NCBI RefSeq assembly: GCF_000420425.1
Contig: NZ_ATUX01000006.1
Location: 186,001-250,000 of the forward strand
Direction: 5' to 3'
Length of the DNA stretch: 64,000 nucleotides
Source: Schaalia vaccimaxillae DSM 15804
GTDB lineage: Bacteria; Actinomycetota; Actinomycetes; Actinomycetales; Actinomycetaceae
Both the position numbers and the translations under genes were made by a program. Below the pieces are notes generated by a model. That model worked only from the letters and a program-made list of their open reading frames with translations. It had not been told where the DNA came from and did not search any database. Below, piece after piece: positions 7,675 through 17,073 of the stretch; positions within the stretch are counted from its first letter, which is position 1; each line of letters starts with the position of its first letter.

Positions 7675-9350
7675 TCTTCCCGCCCCCGTACCCCTTCGGT
7701 CGCCTCCTGAAGGGTCTGAGCATCAATGGTTCCAGGAAGCATTTGACGCAGAGGCTCCACGCGCTGCGAGAGGACGGTTTGGCTGGACTCTAGGAGCATG
7801 TCTTGGGCTCGCGCTGCCATAGCGCGCACCGCTTGGTCTCCAAATACTGATTCGAGCAAACGCTGGGCCAGCGCCGCAGATGCTCCAGCGACGCCGACCT
7901 CGGCTCCAGTTAAACCGCCCGTGGTAGAGAAAATAACAATCATCAGCGCGACGGAAACGATATTGACGCCAATCGCCATGACACGGGCCGTGGTCTTCTT
8001 CGAGCCGCCCTGATGGCGAATAAGTTCAAGGAGCTGTCGCTGCCAGGAAATAGTGACATCTCGGGCTAAAGAGTCAGCCTCCAGTTCGGATGCTGTATCC
8101 GCGTGGACGACGATCGGGGCCAACGCACGATCTTGTAAAAATCGATCCTCGCTGCGTTCTCGTACGCGCAAAAATTCTTCGCGCAAAATCGCAGCTAATC
8201 CGTCCTCGAGCGCGTCCTCCACGGGAGCGACCGGCGCAGGACGTCCTTTAATCATTGCCGTTAGACGATCTCGTAGCAGTGAGACGGTCTGGTCGATCTT
8301 CCTGCTGATGTCCCAAGTGCCAACGACTTCCTGCCACCGAGCTAGGACCTCCCCACGTAGCACAGTCCCGTCACCAATCGAGGTGGCGATCCGCTGCCCA
8401 CTGGTCGAAATCTCCTCGGCCAAAATATTGTGCGCCCGCTCTACCGCCTCATTATGGTCGTCGATCGTTTGCGTGACGACCTGACATTCACTACGCACCG
8501 ACGCCAGCGAACCACTTAAAGCTCGACGAGCAATCTGGGCCCTATTTTGAGCACTTGCGCCCAGGCTTTGGAGCCACTCAACCAATGGGGCAACGCTGTG
8601 CTGCGGAAGAAGGGAGCCCTCCAAGGGTTGCTCATCGATAGTAAAGATCGGAGCTCGTCCCAACTGCCTTTCGTTGAGCATTCGGCGCAAATCAGACTCA
8701 ACGGCTTGCCTGGCACCCTCGGGCACACGATTAAGCACAACTGCGATATCGATGCCACGTGTGGCAGCTTCGTCCAAGATTTGCCACGGAATAGCATCGG
8801 CATAGCGAGCCGCAGTCGTGACGAAAATCCATAGGTCAGCCGCGTCGAGCAAATGTCTGGCCAGTTCGCGATTATCTACGGCAATCGAGTCAACATCGGG
8901 GGCGTCAATGAGGGCTATAGATTCAGGTAGCGCCTCGGAGGTTGTCATACCAAGGCTTGTTGTCGACGATGCCGATTCGTCGCGCGTAGTGTCACCCAGG
9001 CGAACCCGCGCCAACGACGGCAGAATCCTCGACGTTTCAAACCAGTGCAGATCCTGCTCACTAGCGACCAAAAGTGGCCGCCGGGTCGTGGGGCGCACAG
9101 CCGAAGCAGTAGAGACAACTCGCCCCACCAGAGTATTGACGAGGGTGGATTTGCCCGCTCCCGTCGAGCCTCCCACTACTGCCACCAACGGCGCATCAAG
9201 GGACTCCAAGCGTGGAATCACGTGGTCGTCGATACGCCGCAAGGCGCGATCTCGAGCAGCCTCGCCTTCCTGGCGCGACGACACATCTAGAAGCGGTCTG
9301 ACCTGAGTCAGAACCGATCGGAGGTGTTCAACCCGCTCGATCTGCGTCAT
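7671..9350 (-). CDS. Dynamin-like membrane GTPase, first of a coupled pair
   Basis: 559 residues. P-loop GGSTGAGKST (60-69), RPTTRRP switch region, G3 DAPDVDSI, and an NRVP sequence at the G4 position in place of canonical NKxD. A long helical region follows, then one hydrophobic hairpin around residues 445-490 and an amphipathic C-terminus. It starts five bases after the hisS stop and overlaps the next GTPase gene by four bases (ATGA), so hisS and both GTPases look co-transcribed. The paired arrangement with different G4 motifs suggests two non-equivalent subunits. Family assignment is firm at the level of P-loop GTPase with membrane anchor; the dynamin label is inferred. Confidence 0.75.
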   Translation of the reverse strand: MTQIERVEHLRSVLTQVRPLLDVSSRQEGEAARDRALRRIDDHVIPRLESLDAPLVAVVGGSTGAGKSTLVNTLVGRVVSTASAVRPTTRRPLLVASEQDLHWFETSRILPSLARVRLGDTTRDESASSTTSLGMTTSEALPESIALIDAPDVDSIAVDNRELARHLLDAADLWIFVTTAARYADAIPWQILDEAATRGIDIAVVLNRVPEGARQAVESDLRRMLNERQLGRAPIFTIDEQPLEGSLLPQHSVAPLVEWLQSLGASAQNRAQIARRALSGSLASVRSECQVVTQTIDDHNEAVERAHNILAEEISTSGQRIATSIGDGTVLRGEVLARWQEVVGTWDISRKIDQTVSLLRDRLTAMIKGRPAPVAPVEDALEDGLAAILREEFLRVRERSEDRFLQDRALAPIVVHADTASELEADSLARDVTISWQRQLLELIRHQGGSKKTTARVMAIGVNIVSVALMIVIFSTTGGLTGAEVGVAGASAALAQRLLESVFGDQAVRAMAARAQDMLLESSQTVLSQRVEPLRQMLPGTIDAQTLQEATEGVRGREE

Positions 9351-9354
9351 TGAA

Positions 9355-10704
9355 CTAGCTCACAGCCTCAACCCGTGGCCGCAAGTCCTCCTCTGGCGGC
9401 ATCCACTCGTGAGCGTGGGCTTCAACCTGTTCACCACTACGTATGTCTTTGACAGTGTCAGTTTCGCCCTCGTCAGATGGGAACCAGACGAAAGGAATGC
9501 CGCGTTTGTCTGCAAATTTAATTTGTTTGCCGAACTTCGCGGCAGACGGAGCCACATCGGTGGCAATACCCCGAGACCGTAGGTGCGCAGCAATCTCATC
9601 GGAGCGCTGGCGATCAGCCTCGTCTGTAACGGCAACGAGGACGGCGGTGGGAACTTTGCGGCTCGCGGCAACCATCGGGGCAGAGATCATGCGTGACACC
9701 AGACGCGACACGCCGATCGACAGACCGACGCCGGGGTAGGTACGTTTGCCGTCTTGAGCCAGGGAGTCATAGCGTCCACCCGAACAGATTGACCCTAAAT
9801 CCTCGTGACCTTCGACTGCCGATTCATAAACCGAACCCGTGTAATAATCCAAACCGCGAGCGATCTTGAGATCGGCCACAATCGCGCCAGGCATGCGCTC
9901 ACCAGCTCGATCAAGGAGCGCACACAACTCGTCCAAGCCCTCCATCAGCAGCTCTCCGGTGACACCCAGCGCTTCGATACTGCGTCGAATCACGTTGGAG
10001 TCGTCAGAACGAATCTTGGCCATAGCTAAAAGGGTGTCAGCCTGCTCACCGCTGATTCCTGCTGCCCCAAGTTCGGCAATGACTCTGTCAGCGCCGATCT
10101 TGTCCAACTTATCCAGGCCACGCAGAGCAGCTTCAACATCCTCAATTCCGACTGCCTCGCATACGCCCTGAACAACCTTGCGGTTATTGACAAAAACCGT
10201 GACCTGCGGGATCGGCAGCGAGTTCAAGGCTTGCGCCATGACCAAAGGCAATTCGACTTCATAGTGAAACGGGAGTTCCCCATTACCTACGACGTCAATA
10301 TCGGCCTGCGTGAATTCACGGAAACGACCGTCTTGTGGCCGTTCACCACGCCAGACTTTCTGAATCTGGTAGCGCTTGAAAGGAAAATCCAACTCATTGG
10401 CATTTTCGATGACGTAGCGTGCGAATGGCACAGTGAGATCGAAGTGGAGTCCCATGCGCCGCTCTTTGGATGGGCGGCGTCCTTCCTGCGCATCCTTGAC
10501 AGCCTGGAGACGGTCTAAAAGGTAGATCTCTTTGGAAGTTTCCCCCTTGGATTCCAATTGCTCCAGGGTCTCAACGGCTCGTGTTTCGATCCCACTGAAC
10601 CCATGTAATTCAAAGATTTCACGCAGATGATCCAGAACAGCCTGTTCAATGATGCGCCCTTCGGGCAGCCATTCGGGGAATCCAGAAAGAGATGTACGTG
10701 CCAT
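9355..10704 (-). CDS. hisS: Histidyl-tRNA synthetase
   Basis: 449 residues from ATG 10704, a usual class II HisRS length. It charges tRNA-His in the cytoplasm. Visible signatures are FREFTQADIDVVG (motif 2 region), ARGLDYYTGSVYE and SGGRYDSL (histidine-specific motifs), and a C-terminal anticodon-binding domain. The frame stays open upstream to 10761, but the first 19 codons are unlike the family and are dropped. No clear Shine-Dalgarno precedes ATG 10704; a GACAAT hexamer lies six bases upstream, so a leaderless start is possible. It heads the operon with the two GTPases. Confidence 0.93.
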   Translation of the reverse strand: MARTSLSGFPEWLPEGRIIEQAVLDHLREIFELHGFSGIETRAVETLEQLESKGETSKEIYLLDRLQAVKDAQEGRRPSKERRMGLHFDLTVPFARYVIENANELDFPFKRYQIQKVWRGERPQDGRFREFTQADIDVVGNGELPFHYEVELPLVMAQALNSLPIPQVTVFVNNRKVVQGVCEAVGIEDVEAALRGLDKLDKIGADRVIAELGAAGISGEQADTLLAMAKIRSDDSNVIRRSIEALGVTGELLMEGLDELCALLDRAGERMPGAIVADLKIARGLDYYTGSVYESAVEGHEDLGSICSGGRYDSLAQDGKRTYPGVGLSIGVSRLVSRMISAPMVAASRKVPTAVLVAVTDEADRQRSDEIAAHLRSRGIATDVAPSAAKFGKQIKFADKRGIPFVWFPSDEGETDTVKDIRSGEQVEAHAHEWMPPEEDLRPRVEAVS

Positions 10705-10765
10705 GAGGCCATTGTCCCATGCATATGCCGATCCGCTGAATCGAAAGTGGCACAACCACAACAGC

Positions 10766-10796
10766 GGTGCCCGGCCCTGATGCAGGACCGGGCACC
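10766..10796 (-). terminator. Hairpin between the MBL hydrolase gene and hisS
   Basis: A perfect 9-bp stem, GGTGCCCGG with its complement (10766-10774 and 10788-10796), whose loop can pair further (CCTG/CAGG). It lies 19 bp after the hydrolase stop on the minus strand. No U-tract follows, so it may be a weak terminator or an mRNA end stabiliser. Confidence 0.5.
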
Positions 10797-10814
10797 AACA
10801 GTGTGCGCAGCTTC

Positions 10815-11543
10815 TTAACCAACGGTTCTTGCTCGGATCAGATAGGGATTGGAGGCAATCTCATGAGCCAGCTTTGACGAGGGACCATGCCCGGGAAGCA
10901 GGATCGTCTCTGGATCAAGAGCGTTGGAGATCGTACGAAGCGAATGCCGCATCTGTGTTTCATCTCCACCGGGCATGTCAGTCCTGCCCACTGAGCCCGC
11001 AAAAAGGACATCTGCGCTGAGTGCCCATGGGACGGGAATTTGAGAATCCACTGTGGCCTCGACTCCAAGGACCTCGATGTCGCAATGTCCGATAAACACT
11101 GCTGACCCTTCCGAATGACCTGGGGCAGGCACCATCTTCATCCAGACTCCCGGCACTACCTCTACCGAGCCAGCGGGAAACTCCACGAGGTGTTGAGGTT
11201 TGACCCACGGCCCGATATCAAAGGGAGGCGGCATTGGAATGTGCGCTGCCGGATCTTCCATTCGATACATATCAGGTCCGGGAACGTATACGGGAGCCTG
11301 TCCCCCCTCGGGTTGATCCCAGGATGCCACCTGCGCACAATCCCACACATGGTCAGGATGGCCATGTGTGGCCAGCACAGCCCCAACGCGAGCATTGCTT
11401 GCATCAAGGACCTTACGGATCTGACCTGTTATTCCAGCAGCCGGATCGACTACAAGAGCACCCGGGTGCCCGTCGGGTATCAAGATGTAGCAGTTGGACG
11501 CATAGTAGTCAGAGACAAGGATATGGATCCGCATATGGCTCAC
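10815..11543 (-). CDS. Metallo-beta-lactamase-fold hydrolase (glyoxalase II-like)
   Basis: 242 residues. The metal-binding motif THGHPDH lies near residues 59-65, the second histidine in PAPGHSEGS and a third in LLPGHGPSS, with the bridging Asp supplied by the LFAGSVGRTD stretch. This pattern is that of the glyoxalase II-like branch, which hydrolyses thioesters or similar substrates in the cytoplasm; the true substrate is unknown. The ATG at 11543 overlaps the DUF349 stop by four bases (ATGA), which decides the start over the second ATG three codons later. In actinobacteria this gene often sits between relA and hisS, as here. Confidence 0.85.
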   Translation of the reverse strand: MSHMRIHILVSDYYASNCYILIPDGHPGALVVDPAAGITGQIRKVLDASNARVGAVLATHGHPDHVWDCAQVASWDQPEGGQAPVYVPGPDMYRMEDPAAHIPMPPPFDIGPWVKPQHLVEFPAGSVEVVPGVWMKMVPAPGHSEGSAVFIGHCDIEVLGVEATVDSQIPVPWALSADVLFAGSVGRTDMPGGDETQMRHSLRTISNALDPETILLPGHGPSSKLAHEIASNPYLIRARTVG

Positions 11544-12934
11544 GCCATCGATGCGCGGATCTGATCAAGCCACGCCTTCTTTGTTGCTAACGTCTCTCGC
11601 ACAGAGTCAGCCTTGCGAGTATCACCGGCGTTCTGGGCGGCCTCAAGATCGGATTCGAGTTGAGCGACCTGATCCTCGAGTTGGCCGAGCATACCCTCAG
11701 CTCGGGCCCTGGTCTCGGGATTGGTGCGCTGCCATTCCTTTTCTTCAGCCTGACGCACAGCATTCTCCACGGCACGCAGGCGCCCCTCAATACGGTGAAC
11801 GTCAGCAGAAGGCACGCGGCCGACTTCGTCCCAGCGGTCCTGGATGTCACGAAGAGCAGCCTTGGCCTTGTCCAAATCAGTCACGGGAAGAATGGCTTCA
11901 GCGTCAACGAGGATTTTCTCCTTGGCTTCCAAATTCGCCTTGTACTCCACGTCCGTCGCTTCATCCTTGGCACGACGAGCGTCAAAGAATACCTGCTGAG
12001 CGGCGCGGAAACGGGCCCACAAAGCGTCGTCTTCCTTCCGTGAGGCACGCGGGGCAGCCTTCCACTGATTCATCAAATCACGGTAGGCGCCTGAGGTTGC
12101 GCCCCAATCAGTGGAGGTCTGGAGAGCCTCAGCCTGGGCGATCAGGGATTCTTTGATTCGTTTTGCATCGGACTGCGCCTGGTCAAGCTGGGAGAAATAT
12201 TGACGACGGTGTCGGTCGAATTGTGTGCGAGCAGATGAGAAACGCTTCCACAACTCATCCTCGGTGCTCTTGTCGAGGCGCGGCCCCTTACGCTGCAGGT
12301 TCTTCCACTCCTCGAGCAGGTCACGCAGCTGCTGACCCGACTGCTTCCAGTGGGTCTTCTCAGGATCCTGGGCGACGATGGCTTCAGCTTTTTCCACGAC
12401 TGCCGTGCGTTCAATGAGGGCGGCTTCGCGTGCAGCTTGACGCTGAGCCTTCGCCTCTTCCTTGCGTACCTGTGCCGCCTGGGCAACAGTTTCGACTCGC
12501 AGACGCAGTGCTGGAAGGTCACCAATAGCGTTGGGCTGGGCGACGGCCTCTTGGATGGTGACGAGGGTCTGATCGATGTCCTTGGGCGAGAGCGTGGACA
12601 GCCGGTCCTCGAAAAGTTTGACCGTCGCCTCGAGGTCGGCAAAGCGACGCTCATACAGTGCATACGGCTGAGCGGGAACCCCTTCCGGGTATCCTCCGAT
12701 GAGTCGCTCCGAATCGCCGTCCTTGACGTAGACATTCCCCGATTCGTCAATCCTGGCAAAATCGTGGGCTGGCACTTCAGCGAAGGAAATCGTTGGCGCC
12801 GACGTTGGTTCGGCGCTCACATTTGCGCGGGTCTCCTCGGCTCCAGAATTATGCTCGGGCGCAGCCTGGACGATTGTCTGAGCGGCTGCATCGAAGTCAG
12901 TGGGATCGGTCTGCGGAATCGGAGTGTCGGTCAC
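11540..12934 (-). CDS. DUF349 coiled-coil protein
   Basis: 464 residues, very rich in Glu, Ala, Arg and Gln. Repeated modules of the form W(K)xxxxRxxDxxLWxRF are seen (WKNLQRKGP, ELWKRFSSARTQFDRHR, QWKAAPRASRKEDDALWARF, RWDEVGRVP), the hallmark of DUF349. Long helices between and after the modules predict coiled coils; the first about 60 residues are disordered. The GTG start is preceded by AAGGA with six-base spacing. The gene lies between relA and the hydrolase, with which it overlaps. The family's biochemical role is not established; an RNA- or nucleoid-related role has been proposed only by association. Confidence 0.85.
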   Translation of the reverse strand: MTDTPIPQTDPTDFDAAAQTIVQAAPEHNSGAEETRANVSAEPTSAPTISFAEVPAHDFARIDESGNVYVKDGDSERLIGGYPEGVPAQPYALYERRFADLEATVKLFEDRLSTLSPKDIDQTLVTIQEAVAQPNAIGDLPALRLRVETVAQAAQVRKEEAKAQRQAAREAALIERTAVVEKAEAIVAQDPEKTHWKQSGQQLRDLLEEWKNLQRKGPRLDKSTEDELWKRFSSARTQFDRHRRQYFSQLDQAQSDAKRIKESLIAQAEALQTSTDWGATSGAYRDLMNQWKAAPRASRKEDDALWARFRAAQQVFFDARRAKDEATDVEYKANLEAKEKILVDAEAILPVTDLDKAKAALRDIQDRWDEVGRVPSADVHRIEGRLRAVENAVRQAEEKEWQRTNPETRARAEGMLGQLEDQVAQLESDLEAAQNAGDTRKADSVRETLATKKAWLDQIRASMA

Positions 12935-13082
12935 GATGTTCCTTCAAATGGACGAGGGGCTGTCCTAGCCCGGGCGCGTAGCGAGCATCTTCGTGATGCT
13001 CCGGTGCCGGTGTGGCACACCTCTCCTATCCTAGGACGAGGAAGGGCAGAAAGAACAGCGGAGTCCAAAAACCGCACACTGA

Positions 13083-15410
13083 CTAGGAGTTGTCCGCTTG
13101 GCGAGTCTTGGGAGACTCCCCCGTGAGACGAACCGCCTCAAACACTCCGTCAACGCGACGCAACGCAGACAGAACCGCGTCCAAATGGCCCAAATCGGCA
13201 AGCTCAAAGCTAAAACGTCCGTTAGAGACTTGGTCAGTAGCGGTACTCATCGAGACAGACAGAATGTTGACGCCGTAATCAGACAGCGTCTTTGTCAGTT
13301 CGACAAGCAGACCTCCCCGATCCAACGCTTTGATTTCAATCTGAACCCGGAAGGGCAGGCCTGAACGGTCTGAATCCCAGGACACATCAACGAAGCGTTC
13401 AGGCTGTAATTCTTCGAGTCGCATGGCGTTGTGGCAGGTCGAACGGTGGACCGAGACCCCCGCTCCCCTCGTAATGAAGCCGACGATGTCATCTCCTGGT
13501 ACGGGAGTGCAACACTTGGCCATTTTGACCCAAATCTCGTTGGCGTTCACCCCGGCAACTATGATTCCAGAGCCGTCAGCACCAGGGCTCCTGGGACGAG
13601 GAGCTCCCGGGGTGACTCCTTCGGACAGGGTTTCTTCCGTGCCGTCACCACCGCCGAGGTTCTCAACGAGTTTGGACACCACATTTTGGGGAGAAACATG
13701 ATTCTCTCCCACAGCCGCATACAGACTCGATACGTCAGCGTGCCCTAAAGAGGTTGCAACCGAGAGGAGGCTCTCGTGGCTCATCAGCCGTTGAAGTGGC
13801 AGATTCTGCTTTCGCATTGCGCGAGCGAGTTGTTCCTTACCGGCTTCAATGGCTTCCTCGCGGCGTTCCTTCGAGAACCAGGCTTTAATTTTTGATCGCG
13901 CCCGAGGCGATGCGACAAACGCCAACCAGCCCCTTGATGGCCCAGCCTTGTCGGATTTCGAGGTGACAACCTCAACGGTTTCACCCGATTCTAGTTCGGT
14001 GTCCAGCGATACGAGGCGACCATTGACTTTGGCTCCAACAGTTCGATGACCGACCTCGGTATGGACCGCATATGCAAAATCAACTGGCGTTGCGTGGGCT
14101 GGCAGCACGACGACTTTGCCTTTAGGTGTGAACACGTAAACTTCGTCGCCAGCGATCTCGTAGCGCAAGGAGTCGAGGAATTCTTCTGGATCGCCAGTTT
14201 CGCGTTCCATCTCGACGAGGATGCGCAGCCAGTTGGCCTGTTCATCTGAACTCATCTGGTCAGGATCTGGGCCAACCGCATTCGGGTTCTGCTTGTATTT
14301 CCAGTGGGCTGCAACGCCGTGTTCAGCCCGCTCGTGCATTTCGAATGTACGGATTTGAATCTCGACAGGCTTGCCTCCGGGCCCCACCACCGTCGTGTGC
14401 AACGACTGGTAGAGGTTGAACTTGGGCATTGCAATATAGTCTTTGAAACGCCCCGGAATGGGACTCCATCGACCATGCAAAGCTCCCAGAACCGCGTAGC
14501 AGTCTTTGACGGTATCGACGAGGATACGCACTGCTACAAGGTCGAAGATTTCATCGAAGGCTTTGCCGCGTACGATCATCTTTTGATAGATCGAGTAGTG
14601 ATTCTTGGGGCGTCCAGAAACAGTTCCTTTGGTTCCCGAACGACGCAGGTCTTCTTCGATCTGAGAGATCACCTCACGCAGATAGACATCGCGTTGAGGG
14701 GCGCGTTCGGCTACAAGATGATCAATCTCTTCATAGATTTCTGGATACAAGACCTTAAATGAGAGTTCTTCGAGCTCCCACTTGATCATGTTCATGCCCA
14801 GTCTGTGTGCCAGAGGAGCATAAATTTCCAGGGTTTCGCGGGCCTTGCCCTGAGCAGACTTGGCCGGAACAAAGCGCCAAGTGCGGGCATTGTGGAGGCG
14901 ATCACCTAGTTTGATCAGCAGTACGCGGATATCGCGGCTCATCGCCACAAGCATCTTGCGCAGCGTCTCCGATTGGGCAGCCGCCCCATATTGGACTTTG
15001 TCGAGCTTGGTCACGCCGTCAACGAGATTAGCGATAGCCTCACCGTATTCCTCGGTGAGCTGTTCGACCGTGTAGTCAGTGTCTTCTACGGTGTCATGCA
15101 AAAGGGCGGCAACCAGCGTGGGTGTTGTCATGCCCATTTCTGCCAGGATCGTGGCGACCGCAACAGGGTGGGTGATATAAGGTTCCCCGGACTTGCGGGT
15201 CTGTCCTCGGTGGCATCGTTCGGCTGTGCGGTAAGCCCGCTCGATGACGCTGACATCCGCTTTCGGATGGTTTGCCCGAAGGGCACGAATCAGAGGTTCG
15301 ATCTGAGGGATCGTCGGCTTGGACCGAGCGCCAAACCATACCAGGCCAGAGCGCACCAACGAGCTAGCGGCAGGAGGTCTGGTTCCCTTAGGCGAGGCAT
15401 TTTCGGTCAT
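13083..15410 (-). CDS. relA: Bifunctional (p)ppGpp synthetase/hydrolase
   Basis: 775 residues with the full RSH layout: HD hydrolase domain (H81, HD at 105-106, VEDTDYT), synthetase domain with RFKDY...NLYQSLH, TGS domain (YVFTPKGKVVVLPAHATPVDFAYAVH), a Cys-containing helical region (KCCTPVPGD) and a C-terminal ACT domain. The intact HD motif and the basic RFKD form of the synthetase loop indicate an enzyme that both makes and degrades (p)ppGpp. It starts at ATG 15410, 44 bp downstream of apt, with a TATTAT box six bases before the ATG, so it may have its own leaderless promoter as well as read-through from the sec operon. Confidence 0.95.
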   Translation of the reverse strand: MTENASPKGTRPPAASSLVRSGLVWFGARSKPTIPQIEPLIRALRANHPKADVSVIERAYRTAERCHRGQTRKSGEPYITHPVAVATILAEMGMTTPTLVAALLHDTVEDTDYTVEQLTEEYGEAIANLVDGVTKLDKVQYGAAAQSETLRKMLVAMSRDIRVLLIKLGDRLHNARTWRFVPAKSAQGKARETLEIYAPLAHRLGMNMIKWELEELSFKVLYPEIYEEIDHLVAERAPQRDVYLREVISQIEEDLRRSGTKGTVSGRPKNHYSIYQKMIVRGKAFDEIFDLVAVRILVDTVKDCYAVLGALHGRWSPIPGRFKDYIAMPKFNLYQSLHTTVVGPGGKPVEIQIRTFEMHERAEHGVAAHWKYKQNPNAVGPDPDQMSSDEQANWLRILVEMERETGDPEEFLDSLRYEIAGDEVYVFTPKGKVVVLPAHATPVDFAYAVHTEVGHRTVGAKVNGRLVSLDTELESGETVEVVTSKSDKAGPSRGWLAFVASPRARSKIKAWFSKERREEAIEAGKEQLARAMRKQNLPLQRLMSHESLLSVATSLGHADVSSLYAAVGENHVSPQNVVSKLVENLGGGDGTEETLSEGVTPGAPRPRSPGADGSGIIVAGVNANEIWVKMAKCCTPVPGDDIVGFITRGAGVSVHRSTCHNAMRLEELQPERFVDVSWDSDRSGLPFRVQIEIKALDRGGLLVELTKTLSDYGVNILSVSMSTATDQVSNGRFSFELADLGHLDAVLSALRRVDGVFEAVRLTGESPKTRQADNS

Positions 15411-15416
15411 AGCGTC

Positions 15417-15422
15417 ATAATA
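15417..15422 (-). promoter_or_regulatory. Candidate leaderless -10 box for relA
   Basis: TATTAT (TANNNT) with exactly six bases before the relA ATG and no Shine-Dalgarno between. The -35 region is not convincing. Confidence 0.5.
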
Positions 15423-15454
15423 ACCGCGTGTGATCTGACGTACAGAATCGTATC

Positions 15455-15994
15455 TCAGACGAGAAGAGCCGACTCGACTCGAACACCTTCAAGTTGGCTT
15501 CGCCCATTAAAGGCCGCGAGTTCGAGAAGAACGGCCACAGCCGTAACTTCTGCCCCGCATCGCCGCAGCAACTCCACTGACGCTGAGGCCGTACCTCCGG
15601 TGGCTAAGACATCGTCGATGACGAGGACGCGCGATCCAGGAAACACGGATTCAGGATGAATCTCCATCCGAGCAGTCCCGTATTCGAGGGCGTAATCCAC
15701 CCCGATGACATGTCCTGGTAGCTTGCCTGCCTTACGAATCGTCAGCATGCCAACTCCCAGTTCGGCTGCAAGCGGAGCGCCAAGAATAAAACCGCGAGAC
15801 TCGAGGCCGGCAACAGCGTCAATCTTGCCGCGATAGTGGGCGGCAATGGTTGAAACAAGTTCTTTGAAAGCAGGTCCGTTGGCAATCAGCGGCGTAATAT
15901 CTCGGAAGAGGACTCCCGGTTCGGGAAAATCCTCAACTAAGCCGAGGTTCTTCTCGACGAGGTCGCCAACGAGGTGCTTGAGTTCTTCGCTCAC
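15455..15994 (-). CDS. apt: Adenine phosphoribosyltransferase
   Basis: 179 residues, the normal length. It makes AMP from adenine and PRPP in purine salvage. The PRPP-binding motif VLVIDDVLATGGTAS lies near residues 122-136, and the N-terminal FPEPGVLFRDITPL motif and GLESRGFILGAPLA are typical of Apt. The GTG start overlaps the secF stop (GTGA at 15991-15994). The secDF-apt-relA order is widespread in actinobacteria, placing Apt in the same transcript as the translocase subunits and next to alarmone metabolism. Confidence 0.95.
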   Translation of the reverse strand: MSEELKHLVGDLVEKNLGLVEDFPEPGVLFRDITPLIANGPAFKELVSTIAAHYRGKIDAVAGLESRGFILGAPLAAELGVGMLTIRKAGKLPGHVIGVDYALEYGTARMEIHPESVFPGSRVLVIDDVLATGGTASASVELLRRCGAEVTAVAVLLELAAFNGRSQLEGVRVESALLV

Positions 15995-17073
15995 CGGTGA
16001 GACTTCTTCCGCTTAGGCTGGTGGTCGTTATTGAGGCGCTGTCCTGGTTTAATGGGCGCCACGCGAACCGCCTGAACGGACTCATTCGAAGGTGAAGCCC
16101 CCGAACGAGCCTTGCACACCAACTCATTGTGTTCGATGGTCTGCTTGGAGCGTTCCTTGAACAGAACCAGCAGCGGAGAAGCGATGAAGATCGATGAGTA
16201 GGTACCCGCGATCATGCCGATGAATAGTGCCATTGAGATGTCCGTCAGTGTGCCTGATCCCAGAGTGGCAAGGCCGATGAAAAGAATTGCTCCAACGGGT
16301 AGCAGAGCCACAACCGAGGTATTGATCGAACGCACAAGCGTCTGATTGACAGCCAGATTGACGTATTCGGCGAAAGTGAAGTGCTTCTGATCGAAGACTC
16401 CGGTTGTTAGTTCACGGACCTTATCGAAGACCACCACGGTGTCATAAAGGGAATAGCCCAGAATGGTCAGGAAGCCGATGACGGTGGCCGGTGACACCTC
16501 GAATTGGAGGACAGCGAAAACGCCAACGGTGACGGCAATATCGTGAGCCAGCGCCAAGAGAGCTGCCGCCGCCATCTGCCATGATCGGAAATAGATCGTC
16601 ATGAGGATCGCGACCAAGACGAAGAAGATCACGAGGGACTGAGCGGCTTTGGCCGTCACAGATGCGCCCCACGAGGGACCAATCGAGGAAGACTGGACAT
16701 CAGCTTCGGAGATGCCGTATCCCTGAGCCAGAGCGTCACGCAATGCGGCCGCATCAGCTGATTCGAGGGCCTCGGTCTGAATGCGCACACCATCGGTACC
16801 GACTCGCGTCACCTTCGTGCTTTCAGCAAACCCTGATTCGCGAACAATCTGAACAGCTTTCGTTTCGGACTGGTCGGATACGTTCGTGACATCGAATTGG
16901 GCGCCGCCGGTGAACTCAATCGAACGATTCAGACCAAGGACAGCCGCCAAAACAAAGCCCAGGACGATGACCGCTGCTGCGATCGACACGAACTTCTTGC
17001 GGTTGGGGACGACGGAATAGGACTTTTCCCCTGCGTACAGGGCATTACCCCACTGGGCGAAGCTCATCATCAC
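15991..17073 (-). CDS. secF: Protein translocase subunit SecF
   Basis: 360 residues with six membrane segments: one near residues 30-50, a periplasmic domain with FTGGAQFDV, then a cluster of five from about residue 140, containing GYSLYDTVVVFDKVRE and VNQTLVRSINTSVVALLP, the signature SecF region. The C-terminal 50 residues are a basic cytoplasmic tail. With SecD and YajC it forms the proton-driven accessory complex that pulls exported proteins through SecYEG. The GTG start overlaps the secD stop (GTGA) and three consecutive Met codons follow. Confidence 0.95.
   Translation of the reverse strand: MMMSFAQWGNALYAGEKSYSVVPNRKKFVSIAAAVIVLGFVLAAVLGLNRSIEFTGGAQFDVTNVSDQSETKAVQIVRESGFAESTKVTRVGTDGVRIQTEALESADAAALRDALAQGYGISEADVQSSSIGPSWGASVTAKAAQSLVIFFVLVAILMTIYFRSWQMAAAALLALAHDIAVTVGVFAVLQFEVSPATVIGFLTILGYSLYDTVVVFDKVRELTTGVFDQKHFTFAEYVNLAVNQTLVRSINTSVVALLPVGAILFIGLATLGSGTLTDISMALFIGMIAGTYSSIFIASPLLVLFKERSKQTIEHNELVCKARSGASPSNESVQAVRVAPIKPGQRLNNDHQPKRKKSHR

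Noticed and set aside
10705-10761. N-terminal extension of hisS
   Set aside because: The 19 extra codons are unlike HisRS; the family start matches MARTSLSGFPEWLP.
12962-13037. Distant GTCCTAG/CTAGGAC arms and a GAGCATC hairpin between relA and DUF349
   Set aside because: The arms are 62 bases apart and no known leader fold is recognisable, so no riboswitch is called.
12350-13126. 258-codon plus-strand open frame
   Set aside because: Antisense to the DUF349 gene and the adjoining gap; no conserved motif.
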